Source of the DNA: Larix kaempferi
Taxonomy: Eukaryota > Streptophyta > Pinopsida > Pinales > Pinaceae
Direction: 5' to 3'
DNA: 64,000 bases
Assembly (NCBI GenBank): GCA_027924585.1
Contig: BSBM01000050.1
Coordinates: 9,666,001-9,730,000 of the forward strand
Made by a program: the position numbers and the translations under genes. Shown here piece by piece: positions 54,102-64,000 of this stretch. Position 1 is the stretch's first letter. The number at the start of each line of letters is the position of its first letter. Under the pieces are notes generated by a model. It had not been told where the DNA came from and searched no databases. It saw nothing but the letters and a program-made list of their open reading frames with translations.

Positions 54102-54902
54102 TCAAGTGAGACAAATGGTTTCCAATGCATCTTGGTATCGAGGGAGTTCAGGGAAATGGTGCGTATAGTGCCCATACTGAGTGCATTTGGAACATGCGTC
54201 ATTTATAGGCAATGTTTTGGACTTGGATGTGGGTGAGGGAGGTGTGACCCCTCTTACCATTGGTGAAGCATGAGTTATGCTAATGGGGGTGTTGAGCAAA
54301 TTCCTTAGTTCCGGTAGGGTAGGACATAAGTTGGTTGCATGGCCTTGTTGCCCGCAAAGAGAACACGGTGATGTAACCCTTTGAATGGGAGTATTGATCA
54401 TAACTGGGACTTTCAACTCCTGTTGTTTGATGCCCCCTACGTTAGGCTTAGCGGTTTCTATTGAATTGGATGGTGGGTTAGGTAATAGGGAAACTTTCAA
54501 CTTCGGTTGTTTGGTGCCCCCATTGGTGGTATTAGCGACGACCGGTTTTAGTTTAGTTATGGATGTCATAGGTTGGGCTGTTGTAACTAAATGTGTTACG
54601 GGCTTCATAGACGTAGCAGTCGAAACAGGGACAAACTCGTAATGGGAAACGGGTTTGGAATCCATCTCTAGGTATGGTGGTGTGAGGTACCATACTGGGA
54701 TTCCTAAAGTTAGCCCTGGTAGAGTTAACTGAGCCATAAATGGTGTCCCTTGTACACCCATGGGAGGATACAAGAATGGGATTTGAAAAATTGGTGGTAC
54801 CGATAGACTCAACATTTGTTCAATTCCATGACTCAGCAGTTGTGCTGATGATGATGTTGAGGTGGAGGCGACTTCATTTTCAGTGGTGAAAATTGTGCAC
54901 AT
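54102..54902 (-). CDS. Gypsy-C second zinc-knuckle ORF (IPVW motif)
   Basis: 266 codons open from ATG at 54902. The motif GTPFMAQLTLPGLTLGIPVW matches the N-terminus of Gypsy-B ORF1. Two similar segments of about 30 residues (GGTKQPKLKVSLLPNPP and GGIKQQELKVPVMINTP) form an internal duplication. The knuckle CSLCGQQGHATNLC is intact (CX2CX4HX4C); a second, CSKCTQYGHYTHHF, lost its last cysteine. It lies after the protease here, whereas the Gypsy-B relative lies before it. Likely nucleic-acid-binding; role unknown. The frame is open although neighbours are broken. Confidence 0.7.
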   Translation of the reverse strand: MCTIFTTENEVASTSTSSSAQLLSHGIEQMLSLSVPPIFQIPFLYPPMGVQGTPFMAQLTLPGLTLGIPVWYLTPPYLEMDSKPVSHYEFVPVSTATSMKPVTHLVTTAQPMTSITKLKPVVANTTNGGTKQPKLKVSLLPNPPSNSIETAKPNVGGIKQQELKVPVMINTPIQRVTSPCSLCGQQGHATNLCPTLPELRNLLNTPISITHASPMVRGVTPPSPTSKSKTLPINDACSKCTQYGHYTHHFPELPRYQDALETICLT

Positions 54903-55059
54903 TAGGTCATCGGTCGATGTAGAGATATTTGGTGGTGGTCTCGAGTATACTCATAACAAATTGGAGTCCTTGTACATACCGGGGGCAATGTCAACATATG
55001 GTTGATCATCGCCCAGTACAGTCAGTAGGACATTGTCGAGGTTGTTTGTAGTATTAGGG

Positions 55060-55640
55060 TCATAGTAGTTAAGCTGGTCTAGAATAACTACCTTCCCATT
55101 TAAGGGAAACATCATGATACAAAAGACCTAGGAGGCTACTACCTTCATGACATACTTGTAACTACGCCCCAAGAGGATGTTGTAGTTGAGTTCAGCATCG
55201 ACTAATTTGATATCGATCATAACCATCTTTCCCCCTAGATCTATGGGGACATTTTAGTATAATCGTCTTGGTTGGGATGGTCTCCAATCATACGCGCGAA
55301 GAGTGATAGACGAGGGGACCCGCTCAGGAGATCCTAATCGTTTCTAGACTTTTGCGGACATGGCGCAAGTGGATGCGCCTTCATCGATGATACAGCGATG
55401 GATCATGACGTTTTTTACCGTAACTGGAACTTGAAATGTGACTAATGACGGTAGTCGCGGATCACCTTTGTTGAGATCAAAGTTCATGAGGTGCGATTCG
55501 GAAGGGTCGACGACAATAAACGCATTGAGTAATGTCTTTCTCTGTGTTGGGAAAGACTGTAACACTTCTAATGTGGACATAGTTGTAGGGGATTGAGACA
55601 AGTCATCCAAAATACTGTAATTGTGGGCGACTTTCATGTT
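55060..55640 (-). pseudogene. Aspartic protease of Gypsy-C
   Basis: Minus frame from 55637: conserved pre-protease text (NKGDPRLPSLVTFQVPVTVK), then HRCIIDEGASTCAMS with DEG in place of DTG/DSG. A stop follows near 55344, then the same reading continues with NYNILLGRSYKYVMKVVAS, another stop, and PLNGKVVILDQLNYYDP. Two stops make it inactive. Same active-site spelling and tail as Gypsy-B. Confidence 0.85.
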
Positions 55641-55712
55641 AGGGTTATTAGGGGTACACCAAAGTGGAACTTTCAGAATCCGTGGGATTTGTTCGGTATT
55701 CGAGAGTGGTAT

Positions 55713-56060
55713 CTATAGAGGGCCCCCCAAGGGGATAGAAATGTCTTCCACTTGGGGGGTGGAAGGCCCATCATAACCTCTAGCTCGTGTCTGAAGGTTT
55801 ACATCCAATGTATAGATATTTTGAAAAGAGCCATCGCCAGGTGGGCGAGGGTCTTGCTGTTGTGTGACTACCCCTTGATTCGCAAAGGATTGTTGTAACA
55901 CAACAGTTTATGGTTGGGGAGGATTCACTGCTTGAGGAGGGTTCGTCACCGTCTTCTTTTTGGCTTCCACTAATTGTTGGGAGTCAGGGATAAGAGGACA
56001 ATGATGTGTGTAGTGACCATAATCGCCGCAAATGGATTATCAATAATTGGTTCTCAGGAT
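55713..56060 (-). pseudogene. Gag C-terminal zinc knuckle and linker, Gypsy-C
   Basis: On the minus strand near 56030-55970 the text CGDYGHYTHHCPLIPDSQQL is a knuckle whose first cysteine codon is now serine. A proline/glutamine-rich linker follows, then the frame 55901-55713. It joins gag to protease in the ancestral polyprotein. Confidence 0.65.
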
Positions 56061-56627
56061 GAGATTCTTCCCTTGTTTGGGGGGATTGTTTGTCCCTTCA
56101 TTTTGGCTACCCGTATTATGGTTTTGCTGGGGAGGGGGGTTTCCCCTTGCCCTGCCTACTAATTCTTTTTGTTATTCCCTTTCTTCTTCCCCTAAGTCCA
56201 TGGATTATAGGGGTTTGCAACGTTCAATTTATCAAATTGTTGAGCTTGTTGGACATAAGAAGGTTAAACTATATTAACCCCCATGTGGGGGGCGGGTTTC
56301 TGACTAGTTGGGCCTGGGAAAGGGTAATAAGGGTTGTACCTCGGGAGTGGGATAAATGCGGTTTGAGTTCCATAAGAGGTGGACGTAGGAACGGCTTGTG
56401 CCAATAGCGGTGTAGGAACCATTGTCTCTTGGCTAACGGTTGGGTAAGTAGGACTATACGATCCATACTAATATTGACCAACTGATGGTGTTGGTACCAG
56501 TGTAGGGGGGTACCGATGCAGGTGACATGGATGGGTAGTACGGAACCATGTTGAATGGTGCCAACGTGGTAGGAGTAGCCTTTCCTAAATGGGAAATGGA
56601 CCTAATAATCCCATCCGCTGAATGTGA

Positions 56628-57602
56628 CTACCCCAAAGGTGTAGGATCCAATGACCGATGTCGAGGGGCATCAGGGAGGATAGTGTAGAGGTAGAGGGAT
56701 TGTGCGTATATGAGATCGAAATGTTGTGATTTCAGGATAGCCTCTTCCTCACTTTGCGGCATGGAGGTGGCGACATCTTTAGCTACGGCGGGTTGGAGAG
56801 ATTTGATAAACCAATCCAACAAAAAGGGAGGTTGTATTTCAATCTTACATAAAATGCGGTGTCTACGCCACTCATGAATGTGGTCTGCGATGTGGGTGGA
56901 TGTGTTTTGCCAAAAATCTATGAGAATTTTGAGGCCAAGGTCGTGTCGAATTGAGAGCTGGAAGTAAGTAAGAAACACAATGGCCAAAGTTGCGAATGTG
57001 GCATGGGTTGCACTTCCTAAATTGACATACCATTTGGTTTCCATGCCTGTGAGAGTACGCTGTAAGAGGTGAAGGATCACAGGATTGTATATTATGCTAT
57101 TAGATGAACACCATAAGTGAAAAGACATGACATAGTTGGCGGGATCGTCCCCCTACTTTCCTTCAAATTTAGGGATATCGAAGGGAATTTTTTCTGGCAT
57201 AACCGACCATGTGGTATCATGAGCTACGGGATCATTGATCAATTTGGCCAAATCAGGTAGATTTAAACTAGCCATGAATGGTAAGGTAGGGACCATTGGT
57301 CTTTCCATTGTGTGTAGGATGTGATTTCCATGAGGGGGAGACCCAGGTGGTGTTGTGAATAACGATTGACCTCCTACGAGAGAGGATGGGTCAAAGGGAA
57401 TCGAGGGGTGTCTAATGGGAGAAGCCAGCGGGGTACCTCCTTCGATGGGGGAAGACGTGGTGTAATTAACAGTTTCTCCGAGAGGAGAAAATGCACTTAG
57501 AAAGGCTTGGCCTCGACCAAATAATCCTATAAATGTAGCCTGGGAAAGACCCCGACCAGGGTACCTTCCTTGTGAAACCACATAAACAAGGTGTAAAAAC
57601 AC
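56628..57602 (-). pseudogene. Gag capsid region of Gypsy-C
   Basis: Frame 57602-57153 (149 codons; Gly/Pro-rich N-terminus, then MASLNLPDLAKLINDPVAHD and IPFDIPKFEGK) ends in one stop. The reading resumes at once in 57128-56628 with MSFHLWCSSNSII, LLQRTLTGMETKWYVNL, HIHEWRRHRILCK and LDWFIKSLQPAVAKD. This is the Retrotrans_gag capsid of plant gypsy elements, which assembles the particle around element RNA. Only a single stop interrupts about 320 codons. Confidence 0.85.
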
Positions 57603-59484
57603 CCCTCGAGAGAGGGGATAGGCCTTGCAGTCTACGATATTGTCTCAGGATGTTGTTTTGTTCCTCAATGGTGAAGGCTTTATGTCAAATGAGAGTGATA
57701 GTGGAATTTAAACACAATTGAACAGATGCAAAAATATGCCAACCGCAACTTATGCAAAAATGGTGGGATAAGTGAGTAATATGTGCAATGCCAGTTTTAG
57801 TGCATGAGTTTTCACATGTAGGTTCTTTTTATTACGAGCTTCATGAACTTGTAGTTAAAAATAAAATAAATGTAAATTCCCTAGAAAACATAACGTCCTT
57901 CCTCTCAAATGTAACTGGGCCTCCCAAGAGCACAATTGATGGTGATAATGGTATCCACTCACCAATCGATTAGTGGAGGTAACAAAGAGCTAGTTCTATC
58001 GACAATGGGGCCAATGTTCCAATCAAGAAGACTTGGAAACACCTCCCAAAGGCAATATCTAACTTCAGGAGTCAATTGCACCCACAATTGCACCTTGGTG
58101 GTATCCTAAGTTGGGCCACTAAGTTACCTTGCGTCAAGTGTGGATCAGTGGTTTGGCCTGCATGGTATAGTGTCATCTCCCTACAACAAGCTGAGTGGCT
58201 CGTAGGGGAGAGCAGGGCAGCTATACCTCGGCTTTCACCTCCTTTGTCACATTCCACTTCTGATCCGGGTTCTCTTTTAATACTTGCTTATAGCAGGATT
58301 TTGTAAGTACCCTAAAGGACAACAATGTTATGTTTCAAAATATTGCTAATGAAACTAAATTGGTGGGCATTAATGTATGCCTAGCCCAATCAATACTACT
58401 TAACTAAAATATTGTTTTGTGACCTCCTATGGAGGATTTTAGTTGGTTAAGACAATTATAGTGTTGATTTTAAGGGGTTTTGAGTGTAAGAGAGGTATTT
58501 CAAAATCTCTACCTTTCCAATTCACCAAGCTCACATGAAGTGCGAGGTGAAGAGCATACTTGGATTGGAAGATTCTTTAGGTCTCTTAGTGTGTGCTAGT
58601 GGTGCAAACACATGTGATGAAAGCAAATTGATATCGACAAATTAACTAGAAGAGCATATCAAGTAATACGTACTCTTAACTCTAAAAGAAGCTAACGATG
58701 CTTTGCAAATAAAAAAAATACTAACTAATAGACAAGTGTGCAATGGAGGTATTTCACATTTCTCACCCTTTCCTAATTCACCAAGCTCACATGAAGTGCG
58801 AGGTGAAGAGCATACTTCGGGCGACAAGATTCTTTAGGTCCTTGCTTGTGTGCAAAAAGTGTATTCTACACTAGCATTGATACCCAAAACATGTCAAGTG
58901 TGTATAAATAATAAATGGTCTTGAATACTAGTGACAACAATGGGGCCTGTTGAAAGCCTCAAAGTTGTTTACCTAGGTAAGTTTCAAGAGAGATGAACTC
59001 TTTACTTCCTAATCTTGGTCTAGATGAACTAATTACTAAAAAATTAAGTAATTATGTGAATTAGCCTTAATTTAAGTTCACTAGTAAGAAGTATTTGGAC
59101 TGCCAAATTAAACTATGTAGATAAAAAGCAAATAAACAAGGGTAGTGCGGCTAAACCACACTCTTCCAAGCGGAATGCGCGGGTTGATACAAAAAAGACG
59201 CAATGGTAGCATGGGAAATACACTGACCTTATGCGTTGATGCGATGAATGGTGTAGCGTGAGTATAACACTAGTAACCTATGTTGTGCACGTGATTGTCC
59301 GAGTCGTTTCTGCGCTGCAGAGATGTCGGGAACCGCGCGACCGTGTAAAAAAATATATTGTGGCCATGATGGGGGAAATTTTTGGAAGCAAGAGGTGGAA
59401 TACCTGATCTCCTGCAAGTGATAAATACCCAGAATTAGATACTTAGCATAAAACAAGCTAGTTTAAATAGAAATGGACAAAAAT
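57603..59484 (-). other. Leader of Gypsy-C
   Basis: About 1.9 kb without a supported gene. Two copies of a segment of about 90-100 bp (around 58490-58595 and 58740-58850) share AATTCACCAAGCTCACATGA, AGTGCGAGGTGAAGAGCATA and GATTCTTTAGGTC at about 258-bp spacing. Confidence 0.55.
58490..58850 (-). repeat. Direct repeat in Gypsy-C leader (258-bp spacing)
   Basis: Nearly identical core of about 45 bp plus diverged flanks, as given by the shared CACCAAGCTCACATGAAGTG word. Possibly a recent local duplication. Confidence 0.8.
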
Positions 59485-59498
59485 AAGTATGCTCACCA
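59485..59498 (-). other. Candidate primer-binding site of Gypsy-C
   Basis: Minus strand TGGTGAGCATACTT begins seven bases after the LTR end. It does not match the iMet or TGGCGAC types; I cannot assign the tRNA. Confidence 0.35.
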
Positions 59499-59505
59499 TT
59501 AGAAC

Positions 59506-60471
59506 TGTTGTGGAAAAAATTGCACAAGTGCACTCTTCCACTTGGTAAGGGGCTAAGCCTTGTAGGTTGCAGAAGGGCCTTAGTCCTTGGAGCCCCTTTT
59601 GTATGTGGTTGGTATTCCTCCAAGTGATCCTGCAAGATATTTCTAGTGTAGTTCACATTCAAACATAGAAATATTGATAACAACAAAATGAAAGAGATGG
59701 GGGGAGAATGAAAACTCCAAAAACAACCAAAGATATGCTAAACCACTCTTTTATTGCCCAATGAAATAGTTGTACAACACCTAGGATGTGTGGGATTCAA
59801 GGGAATCCAACAATCTCCCTTAGGGAGGCCTTTCTTGTCCAAAATAAATGCTAAGTAGATGGTAGAACAATAGAGAGAAACATTTTCCCCTAGATGGAAG
59901 GTGGCAAGGGAGCTTGGAAATGCTTACAATTGTAGGAAATGGTGGGCTACGAGGAAGCTCCAACTCAAATCCAACAGCATAACCTTACTCTAATTTCTCC
60001 CTACAAAATGCATGCCAATGGCTTCCTTTTATAGGCCAAGAGGTGGCCAACAAACAACTAGATCCAAATGTGAACTCTCCTCCTTCATGAACTAGTTCCA
60101 AGGTACACAAGTGGGGTTGATTAATGCCACCAAGTATGTGAGGAGCCGAATTCAGATCTCTGGCGAGGACTGAGTCTTCAATGCGTTGCTAGGAGTGAGT
60201 GGTCCCGCCGTTTTGATAGTAGCGCGACTATTGAAGGAAAAGTCGTGCGGGTGTAGTGCGGGCGTTGTTCAGATAACCTGCGCTATAGCGCGGGTCAACT
60301 GTGTATTACCCGCGCTACCCTTTGTTTTGCCTATTCCTTATCACTTATGAACTCATGTTGTGTTTTGGATCTATTGAGGATTCCTGTGGTGAGATGCATT
60401 CTTTATTTTGATGACACCTTACTAGATGAATCACCGAAATGTCACATGTGAGCAATTTTTAGGCGTTAAAA
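59506..60471 (-). repeat. 5' LTR of Gypsy-C (right on plus strand)
   Basis: 966 bp, TGTTGTGGAAAAAATTGCAC...GGCGTTAAAA on the plus strand. Matches 47585-48532 with many differences. TATA box at 60027-60033 (minus). Confidence 0.88.
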
Positions 60472-61430
60472 CTTTTCCTTAAATTAACTGAAACATCCAC
60501 ATGATCAGTTGTTAAGGTACACAAATGTTTGAAACAAATTTTGTAACTCAGTAAAAGAAAAAAATAATGCTTCTTGTTATTGCCTTTTGTATTCTTTTTC
60601 CCTGATTTCCACATACTTGTATCTCATAGGACCAATGATAGAAATCAAAGAAGCGAAATGCCCTCTTTGATTACGCAATAGAACTATGATATGGACAATG
60701 CCAGATAATGGTCAATAAAAGGCGACAATATCTGTATAGTGTTGTTTGCCAACATCGAGAAAAAAATCACATCCCATATATTGAGCTCGTTTTTCCAAGT
60801 TTAAATTGCTTTCTATTGTTTGTTATAGACACAAACTGCAAATACATATGAATGTGAAGAAGCATACTTTTTAGCCCAATTTGACTCTAATCCATGAATT
60901 TAACCAGTGGCTGATAATTGTTTCTATCCATAGCTCAAATTGTTCTCTATAAAAGCTTTTGTCATGTTTTAATCCAAACTTCCTTTCATAGATTTCAACT
61001 TTACTGAATCTAACATGGCACATGGTATAACATAGTATTGGTTAAAGTTTTTTTTTGTTTTTTTTGTTTCTACTATAGAGTACATCCAACCTTATGTTTT
61101 TTAACTCCATAAGGGTTTCGACAATACACAAGTAAACAACTTTATCTTGTTATAGTTAGAAATCATGGTCACTTTATCCATGTCTATAAAACTTTGTCAT
61201 TTTCACATTGAAGATATTGTTGTAACTGCAACCACCCTCCCTAGTATTTTCTTTTTAAAAGACTAGGGCCCCTCCTTAAATTTGGCCTTTACTTGTCTAT
61301 AACGCTTGGATTCCTCTTAAACTAAGTTAAGTACTGCATGAAGTTGACATATTCCCAAGAAAGAGTAAGTACTTAGCCATTTTTTTTTACAATTTTCCAT
61401 ACTTGGCCTTTTTGTAAGTTTTCACGTTTC
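60472..61430. other. Unassigned AT-rich DNA
   Basis: I see nothing beyond T-runs near 61055. Confidence 0.4.
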
Positions 61431-61960
61431 AACGAGTTTTCTTGAGTTTGCTGAAACTTCAACAAAACTTATCATAAGATGTCGAAACATCGGATGTGAC
61501 TTTTCTTTTTGTCGAAACTTCGACGAAGTTCTAGATTTCTCACCGAAACATTCGTGAAACTTTGGATAAGTCGGCGAAAATTTGGATAAGTTGTCGAAAC
61601 ATCTACCAAGAATTTTTTTTTCACCGAAACGTCGGTGAAGTTTTGGATTTATCATTGAAGTCGCTTGAAAGTTTTGAAAATTGTACAAGAAATCCATCAT
61701 CGTATCACTAAAATTCCTGGATACTCGATGGAACGAATCGGTGTCTTTTCCATTTTTGTGTTGATACAATTAATTTTCGGCACCAAGAAGTAATATCGGT
61801 AGACTTGCTAATTTTACGTCGAAACCATATTGGTAGGACTTATGGTTTTCTGTCGACAGGGTCGCATTAACTTCCCCTTTTCTGCCGAGACTCAACATCA
61901 CAAAGTTTTTAACTTTCCTCTGAAGCATATCGACAAGAATTATAGTTTAATGCCGATATT
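61431..61960. repeat. CGAAAC-rich region with short palindromes
   Basis: CGAAACTTCGACGAAG, ACCGAAACATTCGTGAAAC, TCGGCGAAAATTTGGATAAG, GTCGAAACATC and CACCGAAACGTCGGTG (a perfect hairpin stem CACCG/CGGTG) recur within 250 bp. Looser GTCGAAAC/TCGACAG words continue to about 61960. The strand pattern resembles a decayed tandem repeat. It may belong to the LTR or leader of the element carrying the next pseudogene. Confidence 0.55.
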
Positions 61961-62246
61961 ATCACATGGGAAATGAAACTCAACACCAAAATGCATCGAG
62001 ACAACTTGCCCTTTCACGCTGAAATGACTTGTTCAATTCACAAAAGCACGTCATTTTATGCCTTTTAAAGCTTTGTTTGGGACTTAGGGTTTTAAAAGAC
62101 CTTTTAAAACAAGGAACGTTGTTTTCCCTCCCATCATTGTTTTCACGTAAGCCCATTCGAGCTCGCACCCGTTGGAGAATATTCCTCGCTCAATACACTC
62201 GCATCTACTACCAATCAACCTAGCACACCTGTCATCCATCGTCCAG

Positions 62247-62799
62247 GTAGGTGCACTTTTGCCTTGTTTTGTTAGTTTCAAACTGGTTAATTTCCACTTG
62301 TTAATTTGTGGTTTGAGGGAAAAGGCCCATGATTGATCTTATCAGTCTCATGCTTTACCGTTTTCCTTCTTTCGTTTTTTATTGGTTGATTTTGTCCTTG
62401 AGCCTCCCTTGTATTGAATAACTTACGCCCTAAAGCTCAGTCCATGCCTCTTCTGCCCAAATGAGCATTATTTTGAAGTTTTCTCCCGTTCTTGTTAAAA
62501 CCCTACCTTAAACCCTAACTTCAAGAGCATATCGATTTTCTACAACACTGTCTCGACTGACACGAGCTGCTGCATTTTCCCTTTTGCGAGCTAGCCAATG
62601 CACCGATGCAGACCCTAATGAATAAACTAGCGAGTTTCTAGATTTAGTGATGAACAATTCATTTATTCATATGAAAAGAACTTGTTTATTTATTTATTGC
62701 AAATATTTGTAGTTGTTGCTGGTTTTTCCTGAAATTTCATCTCATTTTGTGATTTCAACGGACTTTACCCAAGATAGTGATGTTTCCTCCGTCATATAG
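62247..62799 (+). other. Putative 5' leader intron before the edge pseudogene
   Basis: CATCGTCCAG/GTAGGTGCAC at 62246/62247 looks like a donor. CCGTCATATAG/GATTC at 62799 is a possible acceptor ten bases before the ATG at 62809. The 553 bases between contain only short frames. Inferred from sequence words only. Confidence 0.35.
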
Positions 62800-62808
62800 G
62801 ATTCAGAA

Positions 62809-64000
62809 ATGTCGAAAAGGGGTTCTAAGCGCTCCTCTAAAACTATATTGGAGATAACGTATGATGATGAAACTGTTCAGGAAGCATTTTTGTAGACTCA
62901 GTTCGACGATACATAGCATATCACGGGCATAACTCCTGAATTCAAATGGGGTGAGATTTGCCATTTGATTAGAGAATAGAATATCCTGGAAGCTACCATC
63001 GAAGAAGACTTAATTTATCAGAACATCAAAAAGTCAGGCGTTCACAAGGCTGTATCTAGTCCTGAATTGTTCCCTTGTGCTGAAGTGATAGGATTGTCCT
63101 TCCCCATATTGATACTAAATCGTGTATCATTACAAGCGCCACAGGAAAAGGTTTTGCTTCGTTACAACCTATACACATCGGAAAAGCATATAGATTTCCA
63201 TCCCCGAGAGCATTTTTGACGAAAGAATGTCTCACAAGCCTAGAACTTGACTATGTCGAATGTGCTAAGAAGATGTTGCTACCAGGAAAGCAACTGCACC
63301 AGAGAGACATCGGGTTATATGAAACTAAATTTTTGAAGACTCATTTTAGGATTGCTTCTACTCTCATATGCAGGCTCTATGGCAAGCCCAATTCAACTCA
63401 TTACAAGCTCAGTTGGGTGCCTTTGCTTTATCATATTACAATGAATGGCACCGTTTTTAACTGGGCAGACATTATCTCTGAGAACATGGTCTAAGCAATC
63501 AAAGATGCTCTGCAAGGCCTCAAAGTAAAGAAGGTCGAGTTCCATATGTTTTCTTATTTGGTGGATTGTATCATGACTCTGCATCCCTTTCCCGGTCTCG
63601 GATGTAGATGGAATCCTAGTGAATCTCCTATTTATGTGGCCCATCAAATTTTGTGGCCCAAAAACACGCAAGCTATTAGAAGCAGATCTGCAAAGTGTTC
63701 GTGGTTCCTTTGTACAAATTGATATATGAAAAGGAGCCAGATTGCATGTCTGAGGATGATCTTGCAGTAGTCATTGAATTAGGGTATTTCTATCTGACCC
63801 TTCAAGGCACATACTTGCGTATTTATGGAGGATCAAAGGGTCCATTTTTGTTACCCAAGTATGCCACAGATTGTATTATTCTAAAAAAAATTGTGAAGCA
63901 AACATTTGTAAAGTCCATTTCCTACATAATAACAAGAAAGCTTGTTGGCCTCCACTCCCTTTGATAATCGGATCATAAAGGATGAACAAGGTCAAATATG
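62809..64000 (+). pseudogene. Decayed ORF of unknown (transposon-type) family, runs off the window
   Basis: Begins MSKRGSKRSSKTILEI. In one frame to about 63219 it has three early stops but otherwise protein-like text (EFKWGEICHLIRE, SGVHKAVSSPELFPCAEVIG). A frameshift leads to the open frame 63216-63494 (LTSLELDYVECAKKMLLPGK, SWVPLLYHITMNGTVFNWAD), one stop, then ALQGLKVKKVEFHMFSYLVD and PIYVAHQILWPKN. A second frameshift leads to 63695-63964 (FVVPLYKLIYEKEPDCMSED, GTYLRIYGGSKGPFLLPKYA). Near the end the frame shifts again. The W.PLLY.I..G..FNWADII block faintly recalls 'putative plant transposon protein' domains. No enzyme motif. The coherence across frames shows a real ancestral gene of over 380 codons. 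Confidence 0.6.

Larger units (their letters stand above)
47585..60471 (-). mobile_element. Gypsy-C: large Ty3/gypsy-like element with antisense PMD ORF, minus strand
   Basis: LTRs at 47585-48532 and 59506-60471 (TGTTAACG...CCACAACA on the minus strand), diverged from each other, with a near-match 5-bp duplication (CGTTT left, CTTTT right). On the minus strand the order is leader, gag, zinc knuckle, protease, second zinc-knuckle ORF, RNase H. A PMD-like pseudogene lies in antisense (plus strand) in the 3' region. RT and integrase are not found. The gag words HLWCSSNS and EWRR, the extra RNase H and the antisense ORF suggest the Tat/Athila-type branch (inference). LTR divergence and many stops mark an old copy. 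Confidence 0.85.

Noticed and set aside
56047-56407. Plus-strand ORFs of 62-105 codons in Gypsy-C
   Set aside because: Antisense to the gag C-terminal/linker region; hydrophobic composition follows from proline-rich text on the other strand.

Overview
This window is plant nuclear DNA made almost entirely of old retrotransposons. I found no convincing host gene, rRNA, tRNA or CRISPR array. Plant origin is supported by Ty1/copia gag-pol proteins of plant type, a Ty3/gypsy-type gag with a plant-style plant mobile domain (PMD) ORF, iMet-type primer-binding sites, and a DUF4283/zinc-knuckle LINE fragment. The density of large, decayed, side-by-side elements with long non-coding parts suggests a very large, slowly purged genome, perhaps a gymnosperm. 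That last step is inference only.

Layout. (1) 1-6621, + strand: element A, a copia-like gag-only element with about 1.9 kb LTRs (the window starts inside its 5' LTR). (2) 6622-10924: unassigned DNA with a minus-strand LINE ORF1 fossil (about 7505-7960) and a GT-rich stretch (about 8940-10270). (3) 10925-17936, +: Copia-2, complete with LTRs and a perfect 5-bp target-site duplication (TSD, AAAAG). Its gag and integrase are broken, but a 487-codon reverse transcriptase (RT)/RNase H frame is open; large tandem arrays lie before the 3' LTR. (4) 17942-19207: unassigned, with a duplicated and inverted repeat. (5) 19213-28738: a LARD-like element with 2.1 kb LTRs, perfect TSD (ATATG) and a 5.3 kb interior with no recognisable gene. 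(6) 29192-38521, +: Gypsy-B, LTRs of 1055 bp, perfect TSD (CTATG). It encodes a zinc-knuckle protein, an aspartic protease and a 417-codon frame with hydrophobic segments, and no RT or integrase. (7) 38527-40261: unassigned. (8) 40262-46807, minus: Copia-3, with decayed gag-protease-integrase-RT-RNase H, one full and one truncated LTR, and repeat arrays before the 3' LTR. (9) 47585-60471, minus: Gypsy-C, about 12.9 kb, with gag, zinc knuckle, protease, a second zinc-knuckle ORF, an extra RNase H and an antisense PMD pseudogene. (10) 60472-64000: unassigned DNA, a CGAAAC-rich palindromic region, then a decayed ORF of unknown family that runs off the window.

How the parts relate. Copia-2 and Copia-3 share gag, pol, LTR start, polypurine tract (PPT) and a tandem-repeat block between RNase H and the 3' LTR. 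Gypsy-B and Gypsy-C share an identical 20-base tract at the 3' LTR junction, the same unusual protease active-site spelling (DEGAS), a related zinc-knuckle ORF and LTR clusters of GTAGCG-type motifs, yet differ in primer-binding site and gene order. Three elements (A, the LARD, Gypsy-B) look non-autonomous and would need pol supplied in trans. The most interesting features are the antisense intron-containing PMD ORF inside Gypsy-C, the RT-less Gypsy-B coding set, the LARD LTR with an internal second PPT and LTR start, and the unknown pseudogene at the right edge.
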